A stretch of 33,877 bases of DNA, taken from positions 1 to 33,877 of the forward strand of contig NZ_BAFY01000138.1 in the NCBI RefSeq assembly GCF_000308555.1, read 5' to 3'. Shown here in pieces: positions 24,072-31,416 of this stretch. The notes below the pieces were generated by a model. That model saw only the letters and a list, made by a program, of their open reading frames with translations. It ran no database searches and was not told the origin of the DNA. Position 1 is the stretch's first letter. Each line of letters begins with the position of its first letter. The translations under genes were made by a program, and so were the position numbers. This DNA comes from Nocardia cyriacigeorgica NBRC 100375. Its GTDB lineage: Bacteria > Actinomycetota > Actinomycetes > Mycobacteriales > Mycobacteriaceae.

Positions 24072-24492
24072 CGAGATAGGTCACCAGTTCGCCGAGTTCG
24101 TTCGCCCAGCCGTCGACGTTGCCGGAATGCGCGGTCTTGTGTTCGCCTTCGTCGAGCTGCGCGAATCCGGTTTCCACTACGGTCAATCGGGTGCCGTCAC
24201 CCGTCGGCTCGAGGGTGAACTCGACGTAGGTGCGGCGCGAGTCTTCGGCGGGCAGACCGTAGATCTGCCAGGTGAAGCCGAAGATGCGCGGGCGTTCCAC
24301 GCGCTCTACCCGCAGCTGCTGCGAGCCGCCCTCGTCCCAGCGCAGCCAGGCCTCGCCGCCGGGGCGCAGATCGATGCGCGCCTCGTTGCCGAACCAGGTG
24401 CCGAGCCCCTCTGCCGTGGTAATCGCCGTCCACACCTTTTCCGGCGGATGCGCCAGCTCGACGGTCCGCTCGATTCGATCAGGAAATCCCAT
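24061..24492 (-). CDS. SRPBCC (AHSA1-like) domain protein
   Basis: This 143-residue protein has the START/Bet v1-like fold. ELAHPPEKVWTAITTAEGLG and WFGNEARIDLRPGGE open the domain, YVEFTLEPTGDGTRLTVVETGF is the strand region, and the C-terminal helix is NVDGWANELGELVTYLDA. These proteins have a hydrophobic pocket and bind small ligands; no catalytic function is proven. It is first in an operon with the ArsR regulator. The promoter has near-consensus hexamers with an operator in the spacer. Confidence 0.9.
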   Translation of the reverse strand: MGFPDRIERTVELAHPPEKVWTAITTAEGLGTWFGNEARIDLRPGGEAWLRWDEGGSQQLRVERVERPRIFGFTWQIYGLPAEDSRRTYVEFTLEPTGDGTRLTVVETGFAQLDEGEHKTAHSGNVDGWANELGELVTYLDAA

Positions 24493-24511
24493 GATGCACT
24501 CTCTTTCAGTA

Positions 24512-24527
24512 GCAACTCAACGGTTGC
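24512..24527. promoter_or_regulatory. ArsR operator B, near the SRPBCC transcription start
   Basis: GCAACTCAACGGTTGC has GCAAC/GTTGC arms. It lies over the expected start point, 25 bp from operator A. Confidence 0.6.
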
Positions 24528-24528
24528 A

Positions 24529-24557
24529 ATAGTATGGCAACCGTTTGGTTGCGTCAA
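24529..24557 (-). promoter_or_regulatory. Core promoter of the SRPBCC-ArsR operon
   Basis: On the minus strand -35 TTGACG (24552-24557), a 17-bp spacer and -10 TACTAT (24529-24534). This is the best-matching sigma-A type promoter in the window. Confidence 0.65.
24537..24552. promoter_or_regulatory. ArsR operator A, filling the promoter spacer
   Basis: GCAACCGTTTGGTTGC has six-base perfect arms around GTTT. It occupies the -35/-10 spacer, so binding would block RNA polymerase. Confidence 0.7.
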
Positions 24558-24680
24558 TACTCGTGGGCGACCGCAACCCGATGGGTGGCCCGGCCGCGGT
24601 GTCGCGCCGTCATACGCCCACGGGCCCCGCGAGCGGCCGGCCGGGCGGACCACACCCGATCGGGCCCGCCGCAAGGTCCG

Positions 24681-24686
24681 TAAGCT
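24681..24686 (+). promoter_or_regulatory. -10 hexamer upstream of cobG
   Basis: TAAGCT ends nine bases before the ATG at 24696. It would give a leaderless or nearly leaderless mRNA. No riboswitch is present here. Confidence 0.4.
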
Positions 24687-24695
24687 GGACCGATC

Positions 24696-25874
24696 ATGGC
24701 GCGCACAGATTCCGATTCCTGCCCAGGCGTGCTGCGGCTGCACGAGGCCGCCGACGGGCCGCTGGCGCGCGTCCGTGTGCCCGGCGGACGGCTGGAACCG
24801 CACCAGGTGCAGGCGCTGGCCGCGGCGGCCGAGGAACTCGGCGATGGCAATATCGAGCTCACCTCGCGCGGGAATGCGCAGTTGCGTCAGGTGCGTGATG
24901 CGCGGGAGCTGACCGAACGGCTGGAAGCGGCGGGACTGCTACCCAGCCACACCCACGAGCGAGTGCGCAATATCGTCGCCTCGCCGCTGTCTGGGCGGAT
25001 CGGCGGGCTCGCGGATGTGCATCCACTGATCGATACCCTCGATGCCGGGTTGCGCGGGGCGGCGCGGCTCGCGGACCTGCCCGGACGGGTGCTGTTCGCG
25101 CTCGACGACGGACGCGGTGACGTCAGCGCGCTCGGCCCCGATATCGGCGCGCATGCCGTCGGCGCCGACGAGTTCGCCATCCTGCTCGCCGGCCGCGACA
25201 GCGGGCTGCGGGTGTCGGCCGCCGATACCGCCGACGTCCTGCTGGCGGCCGCGCACGGATTCCTCGACCTCGGCTCCGGTCATTGGCGGCTGCACGAGAT
25301 CGACAACGGCGCCGACCGCATAGTCGAATCGCTGGGCCTGACGCCGGTATCGCCGCGCGTGGACATCGGAACCGCTCCGCCACCTCCGATCGGCTGGCTC
25401 CCGCAAGACAACGACCTGGTCGCCCTCGGCGCGGGCATCCGCCTGGGCTCCTTGCCTGCACGCACCGCGGAATTCCTCGCCGCCGTCGAACGACCGCTGT
25501 TCATCACGCCGTGGCGCTCGATCGTCCTCACCGACCTCGACGAATGGCCCGCCGAACAGGTGGTGCGCGTCCTGGCTCCGATGGGCCTGATCTTCGATGC
25601 GAACTCCCCGTGGTTGCAGGTCACCGCCTGCGCCGGTCGCCCCGGCTGCGCCAAATCGCACACCGACGTCCGCGCCGACGCCACCGCCGCCGTCGAATCC
25701 GGCCGCGTCCTCCCACCCGGCACCGCCACCCCCGCCACCGACTCCCCCCTCCCCGCCGACCAGCTCCTCATCGCAGGCCGCCAACACTGGTCCGGCTGCG
25801 ACCGCCACTGCGGCCGCCCCACCGGCCCCGTCACCGATGTCACCGCCGGTCCCGACGGGTATTCCGTCGGATAA
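24696..25874 (+). CDS. cobG: Precorrin-3B synthase CobG
   Basis: This 392-residue protein belongs to the nitrite/sulfite reductase ferredoxin-like family. CobG uses O2 and an iron-sulfur centre to convert precorrin-3A to precorrin-3B, the step that defines the aerobic cobalamin route. Two ferredoxin-like half domains are visible ([12 protein letters not shown] near the N-terminus; [20 protein letters not shown] later). Cluster cysteines are in [10 protein letters not shown] and CDRHCGRP near the C-terminus. The next gene, cobH, starts 172 bp further on with its own promoter. The last third is visibly richer in C-ending proline and threonine codons than the front. Confidence 0.93.
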   Translation: MARTDSDSCPGVLRLHEAADGPLARVRVPGGRLEPHQVQALAAAAEELGDGNIELTSRGNAQLRQVRDARELTERLEAAGLLPSHTHERVRNIVASPLSGRIGGLADVHPLIDTLDAGLRGAARLADLPGRVLFALDDGRGDVSALGPDIGAHAVGADEFAILLAGRDSGLRVSAADTADVLLAAAHGFLDLGSGHWRLHEIDNGADRIVESLGLTPVSPRVDIGTAPPPPIGWLPQDNDLVALGAGIRLGSLPARTAEFLAAVERPLFITPWRSIVLTDLDEWPAEQVVRVLAPMGLIFDANSPWLQVTACAGRPGCAKSHTDVRADATAAVESGRVLPPGTATPATDSPLPADQLLIAGRQHWSGCDRHCGRPTGPVTDVTAGPDGYSVG

Positions 25875-26014
25875 CCATCGGCAATCCGTCGTCCATCGGC
25901 CCGGAGGTCTGCGATTGCCGCTGCCCTTGATGCCACGGTGGACATCTCGTTCACCAGCGCGGCCTGACGGAGCGAACACCGAGCGGCAGCTGATCCGGTC
26001 GACCCACGACGACA

Positions 26015-26029
26015 CCGGGTATTACCCGG
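26015..26029. promoter_or_regulatory. Perfect palindrome in the cobH promoter
   Basis: CCGGGTATTACCCGG has seven-base perfect arms around one central T. It lies just upstream of the -10 hexamer, in the -35/-10 spacer. No candidate regulator can be named. Confidence 0.6.
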
Positions 26030-26033
26030 GTCA

Positions 26034-26039
26034 TAGGCT
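26034..26039 (+). promoter_or_regulatory. -10 hexamer, likely leaderless promoter of cobH-cobIJ
   Basis: TAGGCT followed by seven bases and the ATG at 26047. Confidence 0.5.
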
Positions 26040-26046
26040 GAGCGCC

Positions 26047-26682
26047 ATGTCCGACGTGCGTGCCAGTTATCTCACCGACGCGGCCGAGATCTATCGGCGG
26101 TCCTTCGCCACGATCCGGGCCGAGGCGGATCTGAGCGGGTTTCCGCCGGATATCGCGCAGGTCGTGGTGCGGATGATCCACGGATGCGGACAGGTCGATC
26201 TGGTGCAGGATGTAGCGTTCACGCCGGGAGTGGTTGCCGCGGCGCGGACCGCGTTGCGGGCGGGTGCGCCGATCCTGTGCGATGCGACCATGGTCGCCTC
26301 GGGCGTGACGCGCAAGCGACTGCCCGCCGATAACGAGGTGCTGTGTCTGCTGGGCGATCCGCGGGTGCCGGAGCTGGCGCAGCGGATGGGCACCACGCGG
26401 TCGGCGGCGGCACTGGAACTGTGGCGCGACCGGCTCGACGGCGCGGTGGTCGCCATCGGCAACGCCCCGACGGCGCTGTTCCATCTGCTGGACATGCTGG
26501 ACGCCGGCGCGCCCCGCCCCGCGGCGGTGCTCGGCATCCCGGTCGGCTTCGTCGGCGCCGTCGAATCCAAGGACGCGTTGATCGAAGCAGGCGGCGTCGA
26601 ATATCTGACCGTGCGTGGCAGGCGCGGCGGTAGCGCCATCACCGCCTCGGCCCTGAATGCGATTGCGAGCGAACAGGAATGA
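26047..26682 (+). CDS. cobH: Precorrin-8X methylmutase CobH
   Basis: This 211-residue enzyme moves the C11 methyl group to C12, turning precorrin-8X into hydrogenobyrinic acid. The catalytic His lies at about residue 45 in [31 protein letters not shown] and [13 protein letters not shown] are further family signatures, and [19 protein letters not shown] sequence follows. The ATG at 26047 matches the usual family length. A longer open frame upstream has no family similarity. The stop overlaps the cobIJ start (ATGA). Confidence 0.95.
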   Translation: MSDVRASYLTDAAEIYRRSFATIRAEADLSGFPPDIAQVVVRMIHGCGQVDLVQDVAFTPGVVAAARTALRAGAPILCDATMVASGVTRKRLPADNEVLCLLGDPRVPELAQRMGTTRSAAALELWRDRLDGAVVAIGNAPTALFHLLDMLDAGAPRPAAVLGIPVGFVGAVESKDALIEAGGVEYLTVRGRRGGSAITASALNAIASEQE

Positions 26683-28373
26683 GCGCACCCGGCAAACTCT
26701 GGGGAATCGGACTCGGCCCGGGCGATCCGGAACTGGTGACGGTGAAGGCGGCACGGATCATCGGCGCGGCCGACGTGATCGCCTTCCATAGCGCACGGCA
26801 CGGCCGCAGCATCTCGCGCGGCATCGCCGAACCGTACATGCGGCCGGGCCAGCTCGAAGAACACCTCGTCTACCCGGTGACGACCGAGACCACCGATCAT
26901 CCGGGCGGCTATCAGGGCGCCATCGACGAGTTCTACGAGCAGGCCGCCGAACGACTGGCCGATCACCTGGCCGCCGGCCGCAGCGTCGCGCTGCTGGCCG
27001 CGGGCGATCCGCTGTTCTACAGCTCCTACATGCATATGCACCGCCGCCTGGCCGGCCGGTTCGAGGCCGAGATCATCCCCGGCATCACCTCGGTGAGCGC
27101 GGCGTCGGCGGCGCTGGGCACCCCACTGGTCGAAGGCGAGCAGGTGCTGACCGTGCTGCCCGGCACCATGCCCGTCGACGAACTCACCGAACGCCTGCGC
27201 GACGCCGACGCCGCTGCCGTCATGAAGCTCGGCCGCACCTATCCCGCGGTGCGGCAGGCACTCTCGGAGGCGGGCAAACTGGGCGATGCCTACTACGTCG
27301 AGCGAGCCAGCACCGGCCGTGAGCGGGTGCTGCCCGCCGCCGACGTGGCCGATGACGAGGTTCCCTACTTCGCCATCACCATCGTCCCCGGGCCGGAACC
27401 CACCACACCCTTGCGCCTGAGCGCATCGCCCGAAAACCGTTCGGACGCACGGCATCCAGCCGGCGACGTCGGAGTCGGCGCGGCCGATGCCGCGATCCGG
27501 CCCGCCCCCGGCGACGGGACGCTCGACAGCCGTTCGGCTGCAACCACCACCGCCGTGCCCGCCGAGAACACGCCGGATGCCGAAGGCGCTCCCCTCGATC
27601 CGTGCACACCGGTGGACCGGCCCGCCGAAACCGGTGACGTGGTCGTGGTCGGCCTCGGCCCCGGCGCGACGGTCTGGACCACACCCGAAGTCGAGCGAGC
27701 CCTCGCCGAGGCGACCGACCTCATCGGCTACACCACCTACGTCGACCGGGTGCCGGTCCGGCCCGGCCAGCGCAGGCATGCCAGCGACAACCGTGTCGAA
27801 TCCGAGCGCGCGGCGATGGCATTGGACCTGGCCAAGAACGGTGCGCGCGTCGCGGTGGTCTCCTCGGGCGATCCGGGGGTTTTCGCCATGGCGGCCGCGG
27901 TCTTGGAGGAATCGGCCGACCCGCAGTGGAAAGGCGTGCCCGTCCGGGTACTGCCCGGGGTGACCGCCGCCAATGCCGTCGCGAGCCGGGTGGGCGCCCC
28001 GCTGGGCCACGACTACGCCATGATCTCGCTGTCGGATCGGCTCAAGCCGTGGGACGTGGTCGCGCGCAGGCTGTCCGCGGCCGCGGCCGCGGATATGGCC
28101 ATCGCCATCTACAACCCGGCCTCGAGCCAGCGCACCTGGCAGGTCGCGGCGATGCGGGAGCTGCTGCTCGAGCATCGAACACCGCTGACACCGGTGGTGA
28201 TCGGCCGCGACGTCGGCGGCCCCACCGAAACCGTGCGCGTGGTGTCGCTGGGCGATCTCGAGCCGAGCGAGGTCGATATGCGGACCCTGCTCATCATCGG
28301 CGCCTCCACGACAGCCGTGGTCGAGACCGAGGACGGACCGCGCGTCTACACCTCCCGGCGCTACCAGGTCTGA
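26679..28373 (+). CDS. cobIJ: Fused precorrin-2 C20-methyltransferase / precorrin-3B C17-methyltransferase
   Basis: This 564-residue protein joins two SAM-dependent tetrapyrrole methylases. CobI (about 1-245) has [20 protein letters not shown] and [16 protein letters not shown]. CobJ (about 315-564) has [36 protein letters not shown] and the [11 protein letters not shown] block. It methylates precorrin-2 at C20, and after CobG action precorrin-3B at C17 with ring contraction. The M. tuberculosis protein is also a fusion (about 508 residues from memory). This one is longer mainly because of an Ala/Thr/Pro-rich linker at about residues 248-312. It is translationally coupled to cobH. Confidence 0.95.
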   Translation: MSAPGKLWGIGLGPGDPELVTVKAARIIGAADVIAFHSARHGRSISRGIAEPYMRPGQLEEHLVYPVTTETTDHPGGYQGAIDEFYEQAAERLADHLAAGRSVALLAAGDPLFYSSYMHMHRRLAGRFEAEIIPGITSVSAASAALGTPLVEGEQVLTVLPGTMPVDELTERLRDADAAAVMKLGRTYPAVRQALSEAGKLGDAYYVERASTGRERVLPAADVADDEVPYFAITIVPGPEPTTPLRLSASPENRSDARHPAGDVGVGAADAAIRPAPGDGTLDSRSAATTTAVPAENTPDAEGAPLDPCTPVDRPAETGDVVVVGLGPGATVWTTPEVERALAEATDLIGYTTYVDRVPVRPGQRRHASDNRVESERAAMALDLAKNGARVAVVSSGDPGVFAMAAAVLEESADPQWKGVPVRVLPGVTAANAVASRVGAPLGHDYAMISLSDRLKPWDVVARRLSAAAAADMAIAIYNPASSQRTWQVAAMRELLLEHRTPLTPVVIGRDVGGPTETVRVVSLGDLEPSEVDMRTLLIIGASTTAVVETEDGPRVYTSRRYQV

Positions 28374-28416
28374 GCCGCCGGCCCGCGCGCCGGACCGCCG
28401 CGTTCGCCCGAACCGG

Positions 28417-28422
28417 TAGACT
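28417..28422 (+). promoter_or_regulatory. -10 hexamer of the PadR gene
   Basis: TAGACT, with the start point expected near 28429, inside the palindrome that follows. The gene also has a ribosome site. Confidence 0.4.
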
Positions 28423-28427
28423 CGTAC

Positions 28428-28446
28428 ACATTCCACTATGGAGTGT
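28428..28446. promoter_or_regulatory. Probable PadR self-operator
   Basis: ACATTCCACTATGGAGTGT has arms of eight bases with one mismatch around CTA. The ACA/TGT ends resemble known PadR operators. It covers the expected transcription start. Confidence 0.55.
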
Positions 28447-28465
28447 CGACCGAAGGGAGCACCGC

Positions 28466-29074
28466 GTGGCCGACCGCACGAGCAGGCGGCCGTTGAACTC
28501 CACGGCCGCCTCCCTACTCGGCTTCCTGCACGAAGGACCCATGTCCGGTTGGGACCTGGTGAACCTGGCCCAGGAGCGGATCGGCGACTTCTGGACCATC
28601 ACTCAGAGCCAGGTCTACCGCGAACTCACCGCCATGGACGCCGCCGGCCTGGTCGAGAAGGGTGAGACCGGCGCTCGCGAACGCACCCCCTATCAGATCA
28701 CCGAGGCCGGGCGCGCCGCGTTTCGCGAGTGGATCGCCCGCGACCCGGGAACCGAGACGATCCGGGTGCCGCTGCTGCTGACGATGTCGTTCGGCGAGCA
28801 CCTCGACCCCACCCACCTCGACGACATCATCGCCGCGGGCCGCGAGGTGCATCAGCGCCGCCTCGACGGCTACCTACGCGAGGACTGCGCCGGAATGCGG
28901 CCACACCAGCGCGCCACCCTCGAATTCGGTATCGCCTACGAACGCGCCGTCCTCGACTGGTTCGCCCGACTCCCCACCCTCCTCGGACGGACTCCTGCCG
29001 AGGCGACCGCGGCATCGTCCGCGCCTTCCCAGGCATCCGGCGACGGAGCCACCGGGTCCCGGCCGCACGAGTAG
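28466..29074 (+). CDS. PadR family regulator
   Basis: This 202-residue regulator has a PadR winged helix (ASLLGFLHEGPMSGWDLVNLA, then TITQSQVYRELTAMDAAGLV and wing TPYQITEAGRAAF). A C-terminal Vir_C_2-like helical dimerisation domain follows, then a low-complexity Ser/Ala tail. AAGGGAG before the GTG at 28466 sets the start. It lies 92 bp after cobIJ and has its own promoter and palindrome, so it is not simply part of the cob operon. Likely target: itself and possibly the RibD-like gene downstream. Confidence 0.88.
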   Translation: MADRTSRRPLNSTAASLLGFLHEGPMSGWDLVNLAQERIGDFWTITQSQVYRELTAMDAAGLVEKGETGARERTPYQITEAGRAAFREWIARDPGTETIRVPLLLTMSFGEHLDPTHLDDIIAAGREVHQRRLDGYLREDCAGMRPHQRATLEFGIAYERAVLDWFARLPTLLGRTPAEATAASSAPSQASGDGATGSRPHE

Positions 29075-29197
29075 CCACGCGTCCGGCAGCAGTGGCCGTG
29101 GCGATCCCGCACGCCGGTGCGACATACACTCCGGCGGCGACCAGAGCGCGGCGGATCATGTCCGAACAGCAGGCATGCAACGCACGGACGTGACTGG

Positions 29198-29226
29198 TTG
29201 CACTATGGGATCAGTGCGGGTACGTT
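29198..29226 (+). promoter_or_regulatory. Core promoter of the RibD/DHFR-like gene
   Basis: -35 TTGCAC (29198-29203), a 17-bp spacer and -10 TACGTT (29221-29226). Confidence 0.55.
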
Positions 29227-29235
29227 CCTAACTGC

Positions 29236-29248
29236 TTGCATATTGCAA
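29236..29248. promoter_or_regulatory. Palindrome at the start point of the RibD/DHFR-like gene
   Basis: TTGCA-TAT-TGCAA, five-base perfect arms. The same TTGCA/TGCAA half-sites recur upstream at 29176-29181 and 29197-29202 (TGCAAC and GTTGCA). Candidate operator. Confidence 0.5.
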
Positions 29249-29263
29249 TCAGAAAGGGCTCCG

Positions 29264-29908
29264 ATGACACAGTTCGTACGGGTACAGAACTTCAGCATTT
29301 CCAGCGATGGATACGGCGCGGGGGTGGGGCAGAGCCTGGAGCGGCCGTTCGGACATGCCGACCCGGCGGATTTCATGTCCTGGGCGGGGGCCACCGCGCA
29401 TTGGGTGAACCGGACCGAGCCAGGCGGAAGCTACGGCCTCGACGACTACATCACCCGCGATTACGCCAACAACATCGGCGCAGAGATCATGGGACGCAAC
29501 AAGTTCGGACCGCAGCGTGGCCCGTGGGAGAACTATGACTGGCAGGGCTGGTGGGGCGATGAACCTCCGTTCCGCACGCCGGTTTTCGTGCTCACCCACC
29601 ATCCGCGACCTTCCTTCACGCTGGCCGACACCACCTTCCATTTTCTCGACGCGACACCGCACGAGGCCCTCGCCCGCGCATTCGAGGCCGCCGACGGCAA
29701 GGATGTCCGGATCGGCGGTGGGGTGGCCACGGTGCGCGCATTCCTCGACGCCGACCTCATCGACCAGATGCACGTGGCGGTCGCGCCCGTCGAACTCGGC
29801 CGCGGCGAACGGTTGTGGTCGGGCCCGGAGGAACTGACCGATCGTTTTCACCTGGAGCGGGTTGCGAGCCCCAGCGGTATGGTGCACCACTTCTTCTGGC
29901 GACGGTGA
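29264..29908 (+). CDS. RibD C-terminal/dihydrofolate-reductase-like protein
   Basis: This 214-residue protein has the RibD_C/DHFR-like fold: RVQNFSISSDGYGAG at the start, NNIGAEIMGRNKFGPQRGPW, then VFVLTHHPRPSF, VRIGGGVATVRAFLDADLID and MHVAVAPVELGRGERLW. The GGG-x-x-x-x-x-FL part binds NADPH in relatives. Such small reductases are widespread and their substrates are unknown; it is not a true folate enzyme by sequence. AAAGG lies six bases before the ATG. It is preceded by a PadR gene and convergent with cobK. Confidence 0.9.
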   Translation: MTQFVRVQNFSISSDGYGAGVGQSLERPFGHADPADFMSWAGATAHWVNRTEPGGSYGLDDYITRDYANNIGAEIMGRNKFGPQRGPWENYDWQGWWGDEPPFRTPVFVLTHHPRPSFTLADTTFHFLDATPHEALARAFEAADGKDVRIGGGVATVRAFLDADLIDQMHVAVAPVELGRGERLWSGPEELTDRFHLERVASPSGMVHHFFWRR

Positions 29909-29938
29909 GCGCGTACCGTCACGTACCGGAGTGCCCCG

Positions 29939-30688
29939 TCAACGGCCACTCGCGGCGCGACGGCGCAGCCACTCCAACGCATCGGGAACGGTGCCGACGA
30001 CCTCGATGCCCCCAGGAGTCGCCGGCCGGTCGACCATCAACACCGGGATCCGCGCCGCACGCGCGGCGGTCAGCTTCGCCGCGGTATCGGCGCCGCCGCT
30101 GTCCTTGGTGACGAGCACGTCGATCCGGTGCCGGGCCAGGAGTTCGGACTCTGCTTCGACAGTGAAAGGCCCTCGGGCGAGCAGTAATTCATGGTGCGCG
30201 GGCAGCGCCGCATCGGGCGGGTCGATGGCGCGGATGAGGAACCACCGATCGCTGTGGCCGGCGAAGGCGCCGACGCCTTGGCGTCCGATGGTGAGGAATA
30301 TCCGCTCCCCCAGCTCGGTGACCCGCGCGGCGGCGGCAGCCAGGTCGGGCACGCGAATCCAGTTGTCGCCCGGGCCCGCCGACCAGCCGGGGCGGCTCAG
30401 CCGCAGCAACGGGATGCCTGCGGCGCGGCAGGCGATCGCCGCATTGCCGGTGATGGTGTCGGCGAACGGGTGGGTCGCGTCGACGACGACGTCGATGCGC
30501 TGCCCGAGCAGAAACTCGCGCAGGCCATCAGGTCCGCCGAAGCCGCCGATGCGCACCTCGCCGGCCGGTAGCAGGGGGTCGCGAACGCGTCCGGCGAGCG
30601 AGGAGACGATCTCGAATCCTCGCTCGCCGGAAGCGCTACGGGCCAGTTCCCGGGCTTGCCGGGTCCCGCCAAGGATCAGGATGTTCAG
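29939..30688 (-). CDS. cobK: Precorrin-6A reductase CobK, CTG start
   Basis: This 249-residue enzyme reduces precorrin-6A to dihydro-precorrin-6 with NADPH. Family signatures are NILILGGTRQAREL at the N-terminus, VVVDATHPFADTITGNA, FLTIGRQGVGAF and VLVTKDSGGADTAAKL. The first ATG/GTG/TTG in frame is GTG at 30556, which would remove 44 residues including the nucleotide-binding GGTR motif. Upstream no such codon occurs in this frame near the gene. The homologous start (MNILILGG) falls on a CTG at 30688-30686, which overlaps the stop of the preceding gene as CTGA. A coupled CTG start is therefore the best reading. Confidence 0.9.
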   Translation of the reverse strand: MNILILGGTRQARELARSASGERGFEIVSSLAGRVRDPLLPAGEVRIGGFGGPDGLREFLLGQRIDVVVDATHPFADTITGNAAIACRAAGIPLLRLSRPGWSAGPGDNWIRVPDLAAAAARVTELGERIFLTIGRQGVGAFAGHSDRWFLIRAIDPPDAALPAHHELLLARGPFTVEAESELLARHRIDVLVTKDSGGADTAAKLTAARAARIPVLMVDRPATPGGIEVVGTVPDALEWLRRRAASGR

Positions 30689-31308
30689 GGCTGGCCGCTG
30701 AAGTAGGCCAGGCCCGCGTTCAGCAGCTCCGGACCACCCGCGACCGCGAGGCCGATGATGGCACCGAGCACCGCGCCGGGCAGGATGCCGACACCGAAGA
30801 ACAGGATGCCGACCGCCGCACCGATCAGGCCGCCGACGAGCGCACCGAGCGAGGCCCGCTGCAGTTCGGCCATGAACCAGCCCTGCGCCGAGATGAACTC
30901 GGCCTGGCTCGGGGCGGCCGCGGTCGGGGTGACCTGCGGGGTCAGGGTGAGCTTGCTGCCATCGGCATCGACGGTCGCAGCGATCTCGACCGGCTGCCCC
31001 TTGGCGGTGGCGGTCAGCGGGATCGTGGTGACGACGGCGCCGTCGGAGTTCTTCAGCGTCACCGTCTTGTCGTCGGTGTCGAGGCTGAACTTGCCGCCGG
31101 TCACGGTGGTGACCAGCGATTTGCCGGCTTCGGCGAGCTCGAGCGTGTAGTCGACGCCCTGGTCTTCACCGGTGACCGCGGGCACGGCGGCGCTCTGGTC
31201 CTGGGCGGCGGGCGGGGTGGGCGACGGAGCGGCGTAGGAGGTTCCTGCGCTGACACCGGTGGCGGCGACCGCGAGCAGCGCGGTGGCGGCGAACTTCTTG
31301 TACTTCAT
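30685..31308 (-). CDS. Small secreted protein with glycine-zipper-like C-terminus
   Basis: This 207-residue protein begins with a Sec signal peptide (MKYKKFAATALLAVAATGVSAG, cleavage after about SYA, residue 26). A Pro/Ala/Gln stretch, a beta-rich Thr/Val region (residues 50-125), and a C-terminal hydrophobic segment with Gly spacing (ALVGGLIGAAVGILFFGVG, then PGAVLGAIIGLAV; about 153-190) follow. It resembles secreted proteins of unknown function found in Nocardia, but I cannot assign a function. GGGGAG four bases before the ATG fixes the start. It sits between cobL and cobK, where cobM lies in relatives, and overlaps the cobK start. Confidence 0.85.
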   Translation of the reverse strand: MKYKKFAATALLAVAATGVSAGTSYAAPSPTPPAAQDQSAAVPAVTGEDQGVDYTLELAEAGKSLVTTVTGGKFSLDTDDKTVTLKNSDGAVVTTIPLTATAKGQPVEIAATVDADGSKLTLTPQVTPTAAAPSQAEFISAQGWFMAELQRASLGALVGGLIGAAVGILFFGVGILPGAVLGAIIGLAVAGGPELLNAGLAYFSGQP

Positions 31309-31323
31309 GTAACTCCCCGGTCA

Positions 31324-31352
31324 GGAAATTCGGTTTCCGATCACGATCGGAA
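31324..31352. promoter_or_regulatory. Near-perfect palindrome upstream of the secreted protein gene
   Basis: TTCCGATCACGATCGGAA (31335-31352) has eight-base perfect arms around AC. It partly overlaps a second inverted repeat, GGAAA-N5-TTTCC (31324-31338). It lies about 27 bp upstream of the ATG: an operator or a leader hairpin. Confidence 0.5.
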
Positions 31353-31416
31353 CTCGGACCCGACCCTACCGCGTGGAACAGCCCTGTTTCACCCATGGGC
31401 ACGGCCGGATCGCCGC

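Noticed and set aside
26091..28436. 781-codon minus-strand open frame opposite cobH-cobIJ
   Set aside because: No recognisable protein. It is the shadow of well-identified genes.
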